DNA from: Citreimonas salinaria
Lineage (GTDB): Bacteria; Pseudomonadota; Alphaproteobacteria; Rhodobacterales; Rhodobacteraceae
Direction of reading: 5' to 3'
DNA: 64,000 nucleotides
NCBI RefSeq assembly: GCF_900107235.1
Contig: NZ_FNPF01000002.1
Coordinates: forward strand, 186,001 to 250,000
In this document: positions 1 through 9,960 of the stretch, in pieces
Layout: the number at the start of each line of letters is the position of its first letter
Position numbering within the stretch: the first letter of the stretch is position 1
Notes under the pieces: model-generated
Told to the model about the DNA's origin: nothing
What the model saw: the letters and a program-made list of their open reading frames with translations, nothing else
Database searches by the model: none
Made by a program: the position numbers and the translations under genes

Positions 1-1621
1 TCCCGCCACGTTGCGAGCCCGCGTGCTGGCGGTGCAGGCGTCGGTCTCGGCAGCGTTCTACGCCTTCATCCTGTTCACCTCGAATCCGTTCGAGCGCATG
101 GCCGTCGCGCCCTTCGATGGGCAGGACCTGAACCCGCTGCTGCAGGACCCCGGTCTCGCTTTTCACCCGCCGTTCCTTTACCTGGGCTATGTCGGGCTGA
201 GCATCTGCTTCAGCTTCGCGGTCGCCGCCCTGATCGAAGGGCGCGTTGACGCTGCGTGGGGCCGATGGGTGCGGCCCTGGACGCTGGCGGCGTGGGTTTT
301 CCTGACGATCGGCATCGCGCTGGGGTCCTGGTGGGCCTATTACGAACTGGGCTGGGGTGGGTTCTGGTTCTGGGATCCGGTCGAGAACGCGTCGTTCATG
401 CCCTGGCTCTTCGCCGCCGCGTTGCTCCATTCCGCCATCGTCGTGGAAAAGCGCGAGGCGCTAAAAAGCTGGACGATCCTGCTGGCGATCCTGGCCTTCG
501 GGTTTTCGCTGATCGGGACGTTCATCGTACGCTCGGGACTGCTGACGTCGGTGCACGCCTTCGCCAACGATCCGGAGCGGGGGATGTTCATCCTCTACAT
601 CCTGATCTTCTTCACCGGCGGTGCGCTGACGCTGTTCGCCGCGCGGGCGAACGCGATGCAGGCCAAGGGGGTGTTCAGCGTGGTCAGCAGGGAATCCGCA
701 CTGGTGGCCAACAACATCCTGCTGGCGGTGTCGTCCTTCGTGGTCTTCGTTGGCACGATGTGGCCGATGCTCGCCGAGATGTTCTTCGACCGGAAGCTGT
801 CGGTCGGCCCGCCCTTCTTCGACGCGGCCTTCACGCCGTTCATGATCGCTCTCGGTCTGCTGTTGCCGATCGGTTCGACGCTGGCGTGGAAACGCGGCAA
901 GTTGGGGCGGACGACGCGCGCGCTGCTGCCGGCCTTCGGTCTGGCGGTCGCGCTGGCGGGGCTGGTCTGGGCCATGCAGACCGGGCGCAGCCTGATGGGA
1001 CCTATCGGCGTGTTTCTGGGCGCGTGGATCATCGCCGGGGCCGTGACCGACATCGTCGGCCGGCTGGGCAAGACCCGCGACTGGTCGCGCCTGACGCGCC
1101 TGCCGCGCGCCGACTGGGGCAAGACGGTCGCGCATTCGGGGTTGGGCGTGACGATGATCGGCATCGCGGGCCTGCTCGCGTGGGAGCAGGAGGACATCCG
1201 CGTCGCTCAGATCGGGCAGCCTTACGACGTGGGCCAATTCGAACTTGAACTGCAGGACGTCACCCAACTGCGCGGTCCGAACTACTTCGCCACCCGCGGC
1301 GAGGTCAGCGTGCGCGTCGACGGCGAGGAGGTCGCGCATCTCTATCCGGAAAAGCGCAACTACCCGGTGGCGCAGATGCCGACGACCGAAGCCGCGATCG
1401 ACTACCGTTTCCTGCGTGACATCTATGTCGTGATCGGAGACGAGCAGGCTGATGGAGGCTGGGTGATCCGGACCTACATCAAGCCGCTCGCCAACTGGAT
1501 CTGGGCCGGTTGCATCATCATGGCGTTGGGCGGACTGCTGAGCCTCTCGGACCGTCGCTTCCGCGTGGCGGCGGGGGCCCGCAAGACACCCGCGGCGAAA
1601 ACAGGGGTTCCGGCGGAATGA
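1..1621 (+). CDS. ccmF: Cytochrome c-type biogenesis protein CcmF, 5' end outside the window
   Basis: Haem lyase subunit of the System I cytochrome c maturation machinery in the inner membrane, which passes haem from holo-CcmE to apocytochrome c. The reading frame is open from the first bases and enters in mid-protein (PATLRARVLAVQ is internal in CcmF), so about 100 N-terminal residues are missing. Visible are the tryptophan-rich haem-handling WWD motif (WGGFWFWDPVENASFMPWL), the segment HPPFLYLGYVGL, many hydrophobic helices and the large periplasmic loop near the C-terminus (GQFELELQDVTQLRGPNY) that precedes the last membrane helix. The stop codon overlaps the start of ccmH as ATGA, so the two are translationally coupled. 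Identity is very secure; the only defect is the window edge. Confidence 0.97.
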   Translation, partial: PATLRARVLAVQASVSAAFYAFILFTSNPFERMAVAPFDGQDLNPLLQDPGLAFHPPFLYLGYVGLSICFSFAVAALIEGRVDAAWGRWVRPWTLAAWVFLTIGIALGSWWAYYELGWGGFWFWDPVENASFMPWLFAAALLHSAIVVEKREALKSWTILLAILAFGFSLIGTFIVRSGLLTSVHAFANDPERGMFILYILIFFTGGALTLFAARANAMQAKGVFSVVSRESALVANNILLAVSSFVVFVGTMWPMLAEMFFDRKLSVGPPFFDAAFTPFMIALGLLLPIGSTLAWKRGKLGRTTRALLPAFGLAVALAGLVWAMQTGRSLMGPIGVFLGAWIIAGAVTDIVGRLGKTRDWSRLTRLPRADWGKTVAHSGLGVTMIGIAGLLAWEQEDIRVAQIGQPYDVGQFELELQDVTQLRGPNYFATRGEVSVRVDGEEVAHLYPEKRNYPVAQMPTTEAAIDYRFLRDIYVVIGDEQADGGWVIRTYIKPLANWIWAGCIIMALGGLLSLSDRRFRVAAGARKTPAAKTGVPAE

Positions 1622-2100
1622 TCGTCCGGATAGCCTTTCTCGCTTGCATGGCGGCTCTGTTGCTGGCGCTGGCGACGATGCCTGCGCCCGGGCATGCGGT
1701 GCAGCCCGACGAGGTGCTGGACGACCCGGCGCTGGAAGCCCGTGCGCGGGAGATATCCGCAGGTCTGCGCTGTCTCGTCTGCCAAAACGAGAGTATCGAC
1801 GAATCCAACGCTTCACTGGCGCGCGACCTGCGGCTGCTGGTGCGCGAACGCCTTGTCGCGGGCGATACGGACGCCGAGGCGGTGGACTACATCGTGGACC
1901 GCTACGGCGAATTCGTCCTGCTGCGGCCCACAGCGGGCGGCTGGAACGTGCTGCTTTGGGCCGCAGGGCCGCTGCTGTTCCTCATCGCCTTGGGTACGGG
2001 TATCGTCTATGTCCGCGGCCGCTCGAAGGCCGCCGCCCCGACCGAAGCAGCGCTGAGTGACGAAGAGCATGCGCGTCTGCGCCGCATCCTCGACGAGTGA
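1618..2100 (+). CDS. ccmH: Cytochrome c-type biogenesis protein CcmH (thiol reductase subunit)
   Basis: Membrane-anchored periplasmic thiol-disulfide protein that keeps the CXXCH cysteines of apocytochrome c reduced for haem attachment. The 160-residue product has a signal peptide (about residues 1-27), the family motif LRCLVCQN with the redox pair Cys52/Cys55, and one C-terminal transmembrane helix (about 110-132) followed by a short charged tail. Start chosen at the ATG that overlaps the ccmF stop (ATGA). This is the short CcmH/Ccl2 type without the TPR domain of E. coli CcmH; the TPR part (CcmI) must be encoded elsewhere. It would serve the c-type cytochromes found later in this window. 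Confidence 0.95.
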   Translation: MIVRIAFLACMAALLLALATMPAPGHAVQPDEVLDDPALEARAREISAGLRCLVCQNESIDESNASLARDLRLLVRERLVAGDTDAEAVDYIVDRYGEFVLLRPTAGGWNVLLWAAGPLLFLIALGTGIVYVRGRSKAAAPTEAALSDEEHARLRRILDE

Positions 2101-2169
2101 CGCCGCGTTTCGCTTTGCCATCCGTGCAGCGGCCATGTTTGATGCCGGCGAACCGACAGGAGGCCCGGC

Positions 2170-2946
2170 GTGATCTACGACACCATCGACTATACGTTGC
2201 AGAACGACATCGCCACGGTGCGGCTGGACCGCGCCGACGTGATGAACGCGCTCAATACGCAGATGCGCGCCGAAATCACAGACGCCATGAAGCGAGGCGG
2301 TCGCGATGCGCGCGTGGTGGTGCTGACCGGCACTGGCCGCGCCTTCTGCTCCGGGCAGGATCTGGGCGACCGGGCGAATGCGGCGAACCTGGACATGGAG
2401 CGCACGCTGCGCGACGAGTACGTGCCGATGCTGCGCGCGATCTACGATTGCCCCGTGCCGACGATCAGCGCCGTGAACGGTGCGGCGGCGGGCGCGGGCG
2501 CGAACCTTGCGCTGGCGGCGGACGTCGTGATCGCAGCGGAAAGCGCGTTTTTCATGCAGGCCTTTACCCGGATCGGCCTGATCCCCGATGCGGGCGGGAC
2601 CTGGTTCCTGCCGCGCCAGATCGGCATGGCCAAGGCGATGGGGGCGGCACTGTTCGCCGACAGGATCACCGCGAGGCAGGCCAGCGACTGGGGTATGATC
2701 TGGGAGTGGGTCGGCGACGAGGAATTCGACGCGCATTGGCGCGCGCGCGCGGCGCAACTGGCAAAGGGACCGACCGCAGCCTACGCGCGGGTCAAGCAGG
2801 CGATGCAGGCTTCGTTCGGCAACGATCTGGACGGGCAACTGGCGCTCGAGGCGCAGCTGCAGGGGCAGTGCGGCCAGACCCGCGACTTCAAGGAGGGCGT
2901 GGTCGCCTTCATGGAAAAGCGTCCGGCGGTCTACGAAGGGCGCTGA
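2170..2946 (+). CDS. Enoyl-CoA hydratase/isomerase family protein, PaaG-like
   Basis: Crotonase-fold enzyme of 258 residues acting on an acyl-CoA thioester in the cytoplasm. Visible features are the oxyanion-hole segments (AFCSGQDLGD near residue 59; NGAAAGAGANLALAAD near 103) and GLIPDAGGTWFLPR near 136, whose Asp140 in the PDAGGTW context is typical of PaaG, the ring 1,2-epoxyphenylacetyl-CoA isomerase. No other phenylacetate genes are present here, so PaaG function is inference; a beta-oxidation hydratase is the alternative. It starts at GTG with a strong upstream AGGAGG-type site (ACAGGAGG) and lies 69 bases after ccmH, possibly in the same transcript. A terminator hairpin follows. Confidence 0.82.
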   Translation: MIYDTIDYTLQNDIATVRLDRADVMNALNTQMRAEITDAMKRGGRDARVVVLTGTGRAFCSGQDLGDRANAANLDMERTLRDEYVPMLRAIYDCPVPTISAVNGAAAGAGANLALAADVVIAAESAFFMQAFTRIGLIPDAGGTWFLPRQIGMAKAMGAALFADRITARQASDWGMIWEWVGDEEFDAHWRARAAQLAKGPTAAYARVKQAMQASFGNDLDGQLALEAQLQGQCGQTRDFKEGVVAFMEKRPAVYEGR

Positions 2947-3033
2947 GCGGCGGCGCGGGGCAGGGGCCGTCGGACGACGCTCGCGGCTGCGCCGTATCGC
3001 CCCGCCTGCCGTCCCGCAACCTGCATATCAAAA

Positions 3034-3064
3034 AGGCCCGGGCAGTTGCCCGGGCCTACTTTTC
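3034..3064. terminator. Bidirectional intrinsic terminator between paaG-like gene and gltA
   Basis: A near-perfect hairpin: AGGCCCGGGCA, loop GTT region, then TGCCCGGGCCT. It is flanked by an A-run on the left and a T-rich tract on the right, so it can end transcription from both sides. It sits between the stop codons of two convergent genes. Confidence 0.85.
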
Positions 3065-3084
3065 GTTTCATGTGGCAAGCGCGG

Positions 3085-4380
3085 TCAGCGCTTCTCGATG
3101 TCGACGTAATCACGCACCGTTTCGCCCAGGTACAGCTGGCGCGGGCGGCCGATCTTCATCTGCGGGTCGCCCAGCTGCTCCTTCCACTGGCTGATCCAGC
3201 CGACCGTGCGCGACAGCGCGAAGATGGGCGTGAACATCGAGGTCGGGAAACCCATCGCCTCGAGGATGACGCCCGAGTAGAAGTCGACGTTCGGGAAAAG
3301 CTTCTTCTCGGCGAAGTAGTCATCGGCCAACGCGGCCTTCTCGAGCTCCTTCGCGGTCGCGAGGATCGGGTTGTTCTCGACGCCCAGAAGGTCCAGCACC
3401 TCGTCCGCCGACTGCTTCATCACCGTCGCGCGCGGATCGAAATTCTTGTAGACCCGGTGGCCGAAGCCCATCAGGCGGAACGGGTCGTTCTTGTCCTTCG
3501 CGCGGGCGATGAACTCGGGGATCCGATCGGGCGTGCCGATCTCCTTCAGCATCTCCAGGCACGCCTGGTTCGCGCCGCCATGCGCGGGACCCCAAAGGCA
3601 GGCGATGCCGGCCGCGATGCAGGCGAAGGGGTTCGCGCCCGAGGACGACGCCAGCCGCACCGTCGAGGTCGAGGCGTTCTGCTCGTGGTCCGCGTGCAGG
3701 GTGAAGATCCGGTCCATCGCGCGGGCGAGGATCGGGTCGACGTTGTATTCCTCGGCCGGGACGGCAAAGCACATGTGCAGGAAGTTCGCCGCGTAATCGA
3801 GGTCGTTGCGCGGATACACGAAAGGCTGTCCGATCGAGTACTTGTAGGCCATCGCCGCGATGGTCGGGACTTTGGCGATCAGGCGGTGGCTGGCGATCTC
3901 GCGCTCGCGCGGGCTGCTGATGTCGGTGCTGTCGTGGTAGAATGCGGCCATCGCACCCACGGCACCGACCATGATCGCCATCGGATGCGCATCGCGGCGG
4001 AAGCCACGGAAGAAGTTGTGCATCTGCTCGTGGATCATGGTGTGGCGCGTGATCGTGTTCTCGAAATGCTCGAGTTCGGCAGCCGAAGGAAGCGAGCCGT
4101 AGAGCAGCAGGTAGCAGACCTCGAGGTAATGCGATTTGGCCGCCAGCTGGTCGATCGGGTAGCCGCGGTGCAGCAGCTCGCCCTTGTCACCGTCGATGAA
4201 GGTGATCGTGCTGTCGCAGCTTGCCGTCGAGGTGAAGCCTGGATCGTAGGTGAACACGCCGGCTTGGGCATAGAGCTTGCGGATGTCGATGACGTCCGGG
4301 CCGGCACTGGGCGAGTGGACCGGCAGTTCATAGGACTGCCCGTCGATGGTCAGCGTTGCGGTCTTGGAGCTTTCGGCCAT
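3085..4380 (-). CDS. gltA: Citrate synthase
   Basis: Condenses acetyl-CoA and oxaloacetate to citrate, the entry step of the TCA cycle. The 431-residue protein is the length of the Gram-negative type II enzyme. The catalytic triad is visible: His267 in GPAHGGAN, His308 in [12 protein letters not shown] and Asp366 in NVDFYSG. The N-terminal small beta domain ([16 protein letters not shown]) typical of the hexameric, NADH-sensitive form is present. Start taken at [10 protein letters not shown], preceded by an A-rich AAGGGA site; upstream in-frame sequence is low-complexity and lies over the gltX leader. It follows gltX on the same strand with a 79-base gap that holds a candidate promoter. Confidence 0.98.
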   Translation of the reverse strand: MAESSKTATLTIDGQSYELPVHSPSAGPDVIDIRKLYAQAGVFTYDPGFTSTASCDSTITFIDGDKGELLHRGYPIDQLAAKSHYLEVCYLLLYGSLPSAAELEHFENTITRHTMIHEQMHNFFRGFRRDAHPMAIMVGAVGAMAAFYHDSTDISSPREREIASHRLIAKVPTIAAMAYKYSIGQPFVYPRNDLDYAANFLHMCFAVPAEEYNVDPILARAMDRIFTLHADHEQNASTSTVRLASSSGANPFACIAAGIACLWGPAHGGANQACLEMLKEIGTPDRIPEFIARAKDKNDPFRLMGFGHRVYKNFDPRATVMKQSADEVLDLLGVENNPILATAKELEKAALADDYFAEKKLFPNVDFYSGVILEAMGFPTSMFTPIFALSRTVGWISQWKEQLGDPQMKIGRPRQLYLGETVRDYVDIEKR

Positions 4381-4433
4381 GCGGGGCGTCCCTTTTTTTG
4401 CGGTGGGGCGGGGCCGCCGGGGCCCGCGCGAGT

Positions 4434-4463
4434 GAAATATCAACAGACCGTCTGCCGGATCAA
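4434..4463 (-). promoter_or_regulatory. Candidate gltA promoter
   Basis: On the minus strand, TTGATC (4458-4463) and TATTTC (4434-4439) are separated by 18 bases. The -35 overlaps the last codons of gltX. This would give a leader of about 45-50 bases. Seen by eye only. Confidence 0.35.
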
Positions 4464-5875
4464 GCCTCGGCGCCGGTCGCGGCGCGGGAGAGCCGGGCAA
4501 GGCTCTCGTCCCGGCCCAGAACGAGCATCATGTCGAAGACGCTAGGGGTCACCATGCGACCCGCGAGCGCAGCCCTGAGCGGGCCGGCCAGCTTGCCGAA
4601 TTTCGTCCCCCGATCCTCAGCGAACCGGTTCATCACCGCCTCCAGATCGTCTCGGGTCCAGCTAGCATTTTGCAACTGCGGCGTCAACGCTTCCAGTATA
4701 CCACGGGATACTGCGTCCAGTGCCTTCGCGGCCTTCTCGTCCGGCTCGACCGGCGACGATTCCAGCACGAAATGGGCCTTTTCCAGCAGTTCCGGGTAAG
4801 TTTTCGCACGATCCTTAAGGCAATACATGGCCCGCGACAGACCGTCCTTCTGTGCGTCGGTCAGCGGCAACTGCCCGGTTGCCGCAAGGAAAGCCTCGAT
4901 TTCATGCAGCAGCGCAGCATCGTCCATGACGGCGATGTGCTGCCCCGAAAGGTTGTCGAGCTTCTTGAAGTCGAAGCGCGCCGGGCTGCGGCCGATCCCG
5001 CTCAGGTCGAACCATTCCTGCGCCTGCGCGTCCGAGAAGAACTCGTCGTCGCCATGGCTCCAGCCGAGCCGCGCGAGGTAGTTGCGCATGCCGGGCGAGG
5101 GGTAGCCCATCTTCTGGTACTCGTCGACGCCAAGCGCGCCGTGGCGCTTGGACAGCTTCTTGCCGTCGGGGCCGTGGATCAGCGGGATATGCGCCCAGAC
5201 CGGCACTTCCCAGCCCATTGCCTGGTAGATGCCCATCTGGCGCGCCGCGTTGTTCAGGTGGTCGTCCCCGCGAACCACGTGCGTCACGCCCATGTCGTGA
5301 TCGTCGACCACCACGGCGAGCATGTAGACCGGCGTCCCGTCCGAACGCAGCAGAACCATGTCGTCGAGCTGATCGTTGCCGATGCGCACGTCGCCCTGCA
5401 CCTGGTCGCGGATCACCGTCTCGCCCTCGGTCGGCGTCTTCAGCCGGATCACATAGGGCGCGTCGGGATGCGCCGCGGGATCCGCGTCGCGCCACGGGCT
5501 GGTGAACAGGGTCGAGCGGCCCTCGGCGCGCGCGGACTCGCGGAATGTCTCTATTTCTTCCTGCGTCGAGAAGCACTTGTAGGCCGCACCGCGTTCTAGG
5601 AGTGCCTGCGCCACTTCGGCGTGACGCTCGGCCCGCGATGCTTGGCTGACCACGTCGCCGTCATGCTCCAGCCCAAGCCATGCAAGTCCGTCGAGGATCG
5701 CCTGCGTCGCCTGCGGAGTCGAGCGCGTGTGGTCTGTATCCTCGATCCGCAGCAGGAAGCGCCCGCCGCGGCCACGGGCGAACAGCCAGTTGAACAGGGC
5801 CGTGCGCGCGCCGCCGATATGCAGATAGCCGGTGGGCGAGGGGGCGAAGCGCGTGACGACCGGACCTGAGGACAT
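4460..5875 (-). CDS. gltX: Glutamyl-tRNA synthetase
   Basis: Class I aminoacyl-tRNA synthetase charging tRNA-Glu (and, in alphaproteobacteria that use the amidotransferase route, often tRNA-Gln as well). The 471-residue protein shows the HIGH-type motif in [19 protein letters not shown] (residues 11-29), the conserved RIEDTD segment (43-48) and the KMSKS-type motif KKLSKRHG (239-246). The start at [16 protein letters not shown] is the usual one for this family; the longer in-frame extension has no support. It diverges from comEC across a 75-base gap. Rhodobacteraceae often carry two gltX copies; whether this is the only one cannot be judged here. Confidence 0.97.
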   Translation of the reverse strand: MSSGPVVTRFAPSPTGYLHIGGARTALFNWLFARGRGGRFLLRIEDTDHTRSTPQATQAILDGLAWLGLEHDGDVVSQASRAERHAEVAQALLERGAAYKCFSTQEEIETFRESARAEGRSTLFTSPWRDADPAAHPDAPYVIRLKTPTEGETVIRDQVQGDVRIGNDQLDDMVLLRSDGTPVYMLAVVVDDHDMGVTHVVRGDDHLNNAARQMGIYQAMGWEVPVWAHIPLIHGPDGKKLSKRHGALGVDEYQKMGYPSPGMRNYLARLGWSHGDDEFFSDAQAQEWFDLSGIGRSPARFDFKKLDNLSGQHIAVMDDAALLHEIEAFLAATGQLPLTDAQKDGLSRAMYCLKDRAKTYPELLEKAHFVLESSPVEPDEKAAKALDAVSRGILEALTPQLQNASWTRDDLEAVMNRFAEDRGTKFGKLAGPLRAALAGRMVTPSVFDMMLVLGRDESLARLSRAATGAEA

Positions 5876-5950
5876 GGTTAACCCTATGGAAAGAAGATTT
5901 GTGGCATATGTTGCCGGTTCCTTTACCACGCGAGGGCGCAGGGGCAAGCA

Positions 5951-8080
5951 ATGGCACGTCCGTCAGGCCTGTTCGCCGCCGCCATTGCGGCGCAGCGCGG
6001 CCACCTGTTCCCGTGGGTGCCGGTGTGCCTCGCCTGCGGGATCGGCCTGTACTTCGCGCTGGTGATCGAGCCGGGCCAGGCCATGCTCTGGATGATGCTT
6101 GGCCTGGGGCTGTGCGCCCTGATCTTCGGCGCTCTGGCGCGCAGCCCGACGCCCGATGGCGTGCGTGCGCCGGTGATCGCGGCGGGGCTGGTGGCGCTTG
6201 GCTTCGGCTTGGCCGGGGCGCGCAGTCACAACGTGGCTGGGCCGCTCGTCGACTTCCGGTATTACGGCCCGGTGGAAGGCCGCGTGGTCGACATCGACCG
6301 CTCGGCTTCGGACGCGGTGCGCCTGACACTGGACCGCGTGGTCCTGGCGCCGATGGCGCCGGACGAAACGCCGACGCGGGTGCGGGTTTCCCTTCACGGG
6401 GACCAGGGATTTGCCGCGGCGGCGCCCGGCGCGACAGTGATCCTGACCGGTCACCTGGGCCCGCCCGGTGGCGCGGTGGAACCCGGAGGTTTCGATTTCC
6501 GCCGGCACGGCTGGTTCCTGCAGCTCGGCGCGGTGGGCTACACGCGCACGCCGGTGCTGCTTCTGGCGCCGCCCGCTGAAGGGCAGCGCATCTTCAAGGC
6601 GAGGATGTGGCTGTCCGAACGCATGCGCGCCGTTCTGCCCGGAGAGACCGGCGCCTTTGCCGCAGCAGTCACCACGGGCGATCGCAGCGCGATGGGGCAG
6701 GCGACGCTGCAGGATCTGCGCGACACAAATCTCGCGCATCTTCTGGCCATCTCGGGACTTCACATGGGGCTGCTGGCCGGCTTCGTCTTCGGAGTCTTGC
6801 GCCTCGGTCTCGTCGCGCTGCCTTGGACGCGTCACCGTGCGCCGATCAAACGCATCGCCGCGCTGGGCGCGTTGGCGGCCGCGACCGGATACCTTGCATT
6901 GTCGGGCGGCAACGTTGCCACGGAACGAGCTTATGTCATGGCTGCGGTCGCCCTGCTCGCAGTCGTCTGCGATCGCCGGGCGCTGAGCCTGCGCAGCGTG
7001 GCGCTCGCCGCCTTGATCGTCCTGATCCTGCGCCCCGAGGCGCTGACGGGACCGGGCTTCCAGATGTCTTTCGCTGCCACGACCGCGCTGGTGGCGACGT
7101 TCGAGCAGGTCAGCCGCTTCAACACTAGGAGAGAGCGCCCCTTGCCACGGTGGATGGCGCCGGTGCTGTCGCTGCTCGTTTCTTCGGCGGTGGCCGGGTT
7201 GGCGACGGCACCGATCGGCATGGCGCATTTCAACACGATTGCGCAGTTTGGCCTGATCGCCAACCTCGTCAGCGTGCCGGTAATGGGCCTTGTGGTGGTG
7301 CCGGCGGCGGTCGCCTCGGCGCTGCTGATGCCGCTCGGCCTAGACTGGATGGCGCTGTACGTCATGGGGATGGGCCTGGACTGGATCCTGTGGGTCGCAC
7401 GCAGCATCGCATCGTGGGACGCCGCCGTCCGGCCAGTCGTGACGCCGGGATTCTGGGTGCTGCCGCTGATCGCGCTGGGCGGCCTCATGCTGTGCCTATT
7501 GCGGGGAACCGCCCGGCTGAGCGGCGCGCTGCCACTGATGCTGGCCGCCGGGCTGTGGAGTTCCGCCGATCGACCGCACGTGCTGATCGCCGACGATGGC
7601 GGGCTCGTGGGAATCCTGGGGCCGAATGGACGGGCGCTGTCGCGCGGCAGCGGAGGCGGATTCGTCGCCGATGTCTGGCTGGAAAACGACGGCGACTTGG
7701 CCGGGCAGGAGGCGTCGGCGCTTCGTTGGAGCGGGCCGATCGAGGGCCGAATCGCGCGCCAGGCTTTGGGATCGGTGGAATTCGTGCATCTGCAGGGCAA
7801 GCGCGCGGTCGAAGCGTTCGGGCGCTGCGCGCCCGGTCAGATTGTTGTGCAAAGCGACGGGGACCCGGTGCCGGGGGATTGCCAGCTGTTTCATCCTGAA
7901 ACGCTGAAGCAGACAGGTTCGGTTGCAGTCTGGCTGGCAGAGGACGGAATTCGCGTGGTCACCGACCGCCAGCGCACCGGCCTGCGCTTGTGGCACGGGG
8001 CAAGGCCCGACGACGCGACAGGGCTGGTCGCCTGGCTCAGTACGTCCGAATCAAGCCCACCAGCCGACCCTGAACGCTGA
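5951..8080 (+). CDS. comEC: ComEC/Rec2-family DNA-uptake channel protein
   Basis: Inner-membrane channel thought to carry single-stranded DNA into the cytoplasm during natural transformation. Of 709 residues, the N-terminal region (1-205) holds two hydrophobic helices and a DUF4131 (OB-like) segment with [12 protein letters not shown] at 177-188; the central competence domain has the hallmark [12 protein letters not shown] (262-273) and many membrane helices up to about residue 530. The C-terminal 170 residues occupy the place of the metallo-beta-lactamase domain, but no HXHXDH zinc motif is visible, so that nuclease-like domain is degenerate. The last 44 bases overlap the 3' end of lexA on the opposite strand. 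Role in actual competence is inferred from the family. Confidence 0.9.
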   Translation: MARPSGLFAAAIAAQRGHLFPWVPVCLACGIGLYFALVIEPGQAMLWMMLGLGLCALIFGALARSPTPDGVRAPVIAAGLVALGFGLAGARSHNVAGPLVDFRYYGPVEGRVVDIDRSASDAVRLTLDRVVLAPMAPDETPTRVRVSLHGDQGFAAAAPGATVILTGHLGPPGGAVEPGGFDFRRHGWFLQLGAVGYTRTPVLLLAPPAEGQRIFKARMWLSERMRAVLPGETGAFAAAVTTGDRSAMGQATLQDLRDTNLAHLLAISGLHMGLLAGFVFGVLRLGLVALPWTRHRAPIKRIAALGALAAATGYLALSGGNVATERAYVMAAVALLAVVCDRRALSLRSVALAALIVLILRPEALTGPGFQMSFAATTALVATFEQVSRFNTRRERPLPRWMAPVLSLLVSSAVAGLATAPIGMAHFNTIAQFGLIANLVSVPVMGLVVVPAAVASALLMPLGLDWMALYVMGMGLDWILWVARSIASWDAAVRPVVTPGFWVLPLIALGGLMLCLLRGTARLSGALPLMLAAGLWSSADRPHVLIADDGGLVGILGPNGRALSRGSGGGFVADVWLENDGDLAGQEASALRWSGPIEGRIARQALGSVEFVHLQGKRAVEAFGRCAPGQIVVQSDGDPVPGDCQLFHPETLKQTGSVAVWLAEDGIRVVTDRQRTGLRLWHGARPDDATGLVAWLSTSESSPPADPER

Positions 8081-8723
8081 CCGATCCGGCTGGCAGCACA
8101 CGCGGCTCGTAAGCGGGATTGGCGGCCTCAAGGATCACCACGTCGCCCGAATGGCGGATGCGCTTCAGCGTGGCTTCATAGCCGTCGACCTGCGCGACAA
8201 CGATCTCGCCGTCATCGGCATGCGCGGTTTCCCGGATGATCACCACGTCGCCGTCGTTGATGCCCGCGTCGATCATCGAATCACCGCGCACCTCCAGCGC
8301 GTAGTGCCGCGCGCGGGTCGAGATCATGTGCCCCGGCACGCCGATGCCAGCGGGCGCGTCGTCGATCGCCTCGATGGGGCGGCCGGCGGCGATGCGGCCC
8401 AGAAGCGGCAGTTCTTGAACGCCCGCGGTCGCGGCAGCTTCAGGTTCGCCCTTCGACACGCCGCCGTCGATCACACGGGGGGAATAGCCGGCAGGCGCGC
8501 CGCCGAGGCTTTCGGGAAGCTTGACGATTTCGATGGCGCGGGCACGGTGCGCCAGCCGCCGGATGAAGCCGCGTTCTTCCAGCGCCGTGATCAGGCGGTG
8601 AATGCCGGATTTGGAGCGCAGGTCCAGCGCATCCTTCATCTCGTCGAAACTAGGGGGGACGCCATCGCGCGCGACGCGCCGGTTGATGAAATCCAGCAGG
8701 TCGAGCTGCTTCCTGGTCAACAT
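8037..8723 (-). CDS. lexA: LexA SOS repressor
   Basis: Represses DNA-damage genes and is inactivated by RecA-stimulated self-cleavage. The 228-residue protein has an N-terminal winged helix ([16 protein letters not shown], recognition helix around [14 protein letters not shown] at 39-52), the cleavage site Ala113-Gly114 (GRIAAGRPI), nucleophile Ser149 (RGDSMIDAG) and general base Lys187 (EATLKRI). The linker is longer than in E. coli LexA (202 residues), as in other alphaproteobacteria. It is preceded by its own promoter with an embedded SOS box, and lies 70 bases after moeA, so read-through from the trp/moa genes is also possible. Its 3' end overlaps comEC antisense by 44 bases. Confidence 0.97.
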   Translation of the reverse strand: MLTRKQLDLLDFINRRVARDGVPPSFDEMKDALDLRSKSGIHRLITALEERGFIRRLAHRARAIEIVKLPESLGGAPAGYSPRVIDGGVSKGEPEAAATAGVQELPLLGRIAAGRPIEAIDDAPAGIGVPGHMISTRARHYALEVRGDSMIDAGINDGDVVIIRETAHADDGEIVVAQVDGYEATLKRIRHSGDVVILEAANPAYEPRVLPAGSVSVQGRLVGLIRTY

Positions 8724-8749
8724 CTGTGCCCCTCCGGCAGTTTTATTTT

Positions 8750-8778
8750 GTTCTACCGATGTTCTCGGTTTGTGTCAA
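8750..8778 (-). promoter_or_regulatory. lexA promoter with SOS box over the -10 element
   Basis: On the minus strand a perfect TTGACA (8773-8778) is followed after 17 bases by TAGAAC (8750-8755). Positions 8750-8764 read GTTCTACCGATGTTC on the plus strand, an exact match to the alphaproteobacterial SOS box GTTC-N7-GTTC. LexA bound here would cover the -10 element and spacer, the expected layout for autorepression. The start codon lies 26 bases downstream, after a GGAGGGG ribosome site. Confidence 0.9.
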
Positions 8779-8793
8779 CACACCCATGACCGG

Positions 8794-9960
8794 TCAAAGC
8801 GGAATGTAATCAACGAGGTCGCCGGCCTTGCGGACAGGATCGAGCACGGGGCGCACGACAAGCGCGTCGGCCGCGCCCAGCACGTGGAGCAGGCTGGAAT
8901 CCTGGCGCTCGAAGACGTGCAACCCGTCGGGCGCATGTCGCGCGCGCATGTAATGCTCGCGCGGGCCGTTGGCGGCCAGATCGTGCGCCAGCTCTCCGGA
9001 TAGACGTGGAACGGCTTGCGCCGGCAGGCCCTGCATGGCGCGCACGACCGGGCCCACGAAGACATGGCCGCAGACCATGGCCGACACCGGGTTGCCGGGC
9101 AGCCCGATCATCACGGCGCTGCCCAGCCTGCCGCTCATGAGGGGTTTGCCCGGTCGCATGGCGACCATGTGAAACGCGCGCTCCATGCCCAGTTCCGCCG
9201 CCACGGGCGCCACCAAGTCGTGGTCGCCCTTCGACGCGCCACCGACGGTGATCACCAGGTCGGCGTCGTCGATCATGCCCAGCACGGTCTTCAGCGACAC
9301 GACCGTGTCACGCGCGATCGGTAGCATGCGCGGCTCCGCCCCGAGATCGCGCAGCAGGGCGTGCAGCCCGAATGTGTTGGAGGCGACGATCTGGTCGGGG
9401 CCGGGCGTCTCGCCTGGCATGACGAGTTCGTCCCCGGTGGCGACCAGCGCCACGCGCGGGCGCCGCGAGACCGGCACACGGGCGACGTTCATGGCGGCAA
9501 GCTGCGCGATGTCGGAACTGCTCAGCACGCGGGGGAAGGGCATTCCGCTGCCTGCGCGGAAATCGTTGCCGGCCGCGCGGATATTGTCGCCGGGATCCAT
9601 CCTGTCGCCCGGCGTGATCCGGTCGCCCTGGCGCGTGACGTCCTCTTGCAGGATGACGCGTGTCGCGCCGGTCGGAATCGGAGCGCCGGTGAAGATGCGC
9701 ACCGCCTGACCCTCTCCGACGTGGTCGGCAAAACCCCTGCCGGCAGCGCTTTCGCCGATGACGGTCAGCGGCACGCCCGGTTTGGCGTCGACCACCGCGT
9801 AGCCGTCCATTGCCGATGCGGCGAAGGGCGGCTGGTCACGCGTGGCGGCGACGGGGCCGGCCAGTACACGGCCATGCGCCTCAAGCAGGGGCACCGTCTC
9901 GATCCGGTGCGCGGGAAGCAGCGCGAACAGCGCGTCCAGCGCCTCCGAGACCGAGATCAT
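8794..9960 (-). CDS. moeA: Molybdopterin molybdotransferase MoeA
   Basis: Inserts molybdate into adenylated molybdopterin to form molybdenum cofactor. The 388-residue protein has the family's [16 protein letters not shown] segment, [11 protein letters not shown], and the MogA/CinA-like core motif [11 protein letters not shown], followed by the C-terminal domain IV. Start chosen at [11 protein letters not shown], whose ATG overlaps the moaC stop (ATGA); the longer in-frame extension is a shadow of moaC. It is the last coupled gene of the trp-ung-moa series before lexA. Confidence 0.95.
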   Translation of the reverse strand: MISVSEALDALFALLPAHRIETVPLLEAHGRVLAGPVAATRDQPPFAASAMDGYAVVDAKPGVPLTVIGESAAGRGFADHVGEGQAVRIFTGAPIPTGATRVILQEDVTRQGDRITPGDRMDPGDNIRAAGNDFRAGSGMPFPRVLSSSDIAQLAAMNVARVPVSRRPRVALVATGDELVMPGETPGPDQIVASNTFGLHALLRDLGAEPRMLPIARDTVVSLKTVLGMIDDADLVITVGGASKGDHDLVAPVAAELGMERAFHMVAMRPGKPLMSGRLGSAVMIGLPGNPVSAMVCGHVFVGPVVRAMQGLPAQAVPRLSGELAHDLAANGPREHYMRARHAPDGLHVFERQDSSLLHVLGAADALVVRPVLDPVRKAGDLVDYIPL

